DNA from: CF-118 sp035689345
GTDB lineage: Bacteria > Chloroflexota > Dormibacteria > Dormibacterales > Dormibacteraceae
Assembly: GCA_035689345.1 (NCBI GenBank)
Contig: DASSLR010000077.1
Coordinates: 1-5,435, forward strand
Length of the DNA stretch: 5,435 nt
Reading direction: 5' to 3'
Part shown: in pieces, positions 5,060 through 5,435 of the stretch
Layout of the letters: the number at the start of each line of letters is the position of its first letter
Numbering within the stretch: position 1 is the first letter of the stretch
Notes under the pieces: model-generated
Told to the model about the DNA's origin: nothing
Database searches by the model: none
What the model saw: only the letters and a program-made list of their open reading frames with translations
Position numbers and translations under genes: made by a program

Positions 5060-5435
5060 GCCTTCGTCAGGGCCTTTCGGCGAACGAAGCTTTCGAGCTC
5101 GTCGATGGCGCGCTGCACCGCAGGCGTCATCGCGAGCCCTTCTTCGAACATCAGCTTCTGCACGACCAGGCGCCTCGCGGCTCTGTCGAACTTGAGGTCG
5201 GCGGAGCCGACGAGGCGGTCGCCGGAGAGGATCGGGAAAGCGTAGTAGCCCCGCTTGCGTTTGGCCGCCGGCACGTAGATCTCGATCGCGAAGTCGAAGC
5301 CGAACAGCGACCTGTTGCGCACCCGGTCGGCGATCAGGTTGTCGAACGGTGAGAGGAGCACAGTGCGTCCGCGCCATGGCGCGGTGGCGTAGTCGGCGTA
5401 GTCGCGGTGCATGTAGAAGCCGCGGCGGCCGGCGA
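5056..5435 (-). CDS. YcaQ/AlkX-like winged-helix (HTH_42) protein, C-terminal part
   Basis: C-terminal 126 residues of a protein of the YcaQ/AlkX/AlkZ family (HTH_42, formerly DUF1006), winged-helix proteins that include DNA glycosylases unhooking interstrand crosslinks and bulky alkyl adducts. The frame stays open to the right edge, so the start is outside; the internal ATG at 5412 is not the true start, because coding resemblance continues upstream (GRRGFY). Recognisable conserved blocks are LLSPFDNLIADRVRNRSLFGFDFAIEIYVPAAKRKRGYYAFPILSGDRLVG, where the family has SPFD, LFGF, E-I-Y-x-P-x-x-K-R and GYY-x-x-P, followed by SADLKFDRAARRLVVQKLMFEEG and a C-terminal helix. The catalytic Gln motif of the glycosylase members would lie in the missing part, so activity cannot be judged. 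It converges on the basic protein gene with overlapping stops. Confidence 0.88.
   Translation of the reverse strand, partial: AGRRGFYMHRDYADYATAPWRGRTVLLSPFDNLIADRVRNRSLFGFDFAIEIYVPAAKRKRGYYAFPILSGDRLVGSADLKFDRAARRLVVQKLMFEEGLAMTPAVQRAIDELESFVRRKALTKA

Overview
The window comes from a high-GC bacterial chromosome with strongly G/C-biased third codon positions, GTG/ATG starts and mostly short intergenic gaps. The gene set is a LysE-type exporter, a Tat-exported ferritin-like protein, an OmpR/BaeS-type two-component system preceded by a small aromatic-rich membrane protein, a Cys-containing lipoprotein and a YcaQ/AlkX-like winged-helix protein. This fits Actinomycetota, possibly a deep lineage such as Thermoleophilia/Solirubrobacterales. 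The lineage is inferred from general resemblance; there is no rRNA or other marker in the window.

Layout from left to right. (1) 1-455, minus: 5' part of a LysE/RhtB-family translocator, cut by the left edge. (2) 521-868, plus: a conserved-looking small protein of unknown function, divergent from the exporter, followed by a possible 49-codon ORF starting in a TAGTG overlap. (3) 1004-1699, minus: a Tat-signal ferritin-like protein with a complete set of four-helix-bundle Glu/His ligands. (4) 1700-1904: a 205-bp divergent control region holding an 11-bp-periodic direct repeat (GTTCACA boxes) that looks like an OmpR/PhoB-type response-regulator operator. (5) 1905-4132, plus: a tight three-gene operon of small two-TM membrane protein, OmpR-family response regulator, and histidine kinase with almost no extracellular sensor loop. 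The regulator's start codon sits inside a perfect 12-bp inverted repeat. (6) 4188-4661, plus: a predicted lipoprotein with four further cysteines. (7) 4694-4727: a 13-bp stem-loop just upstream of a strong Shine-Dalgarno. (8) 4742-5059, plus: a very basic small protein with a conserved central domain. (9) 5056-5435, minus: C-terminal part of a YcaQ/AlkX-like (HTH_42) protein, convergent with gene 8 through a shared CTAG.

How the parts may work together: the kinase has no large extracellular domain, so the co-transcribed small membrane protein is a good candidate for its sensing partner or its output. The repeat array between the operon and the ferritin-like gene suggests that the response regulator controls its own operon and perhaps the exported ferritin-like protein. 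This reading is inferred from gene order and sequence motifs. No clearly novel defence or mobile system is visible. The most unusual signals are the operator array, the hairpin across the regulator start and the hairpin before the basic protein.
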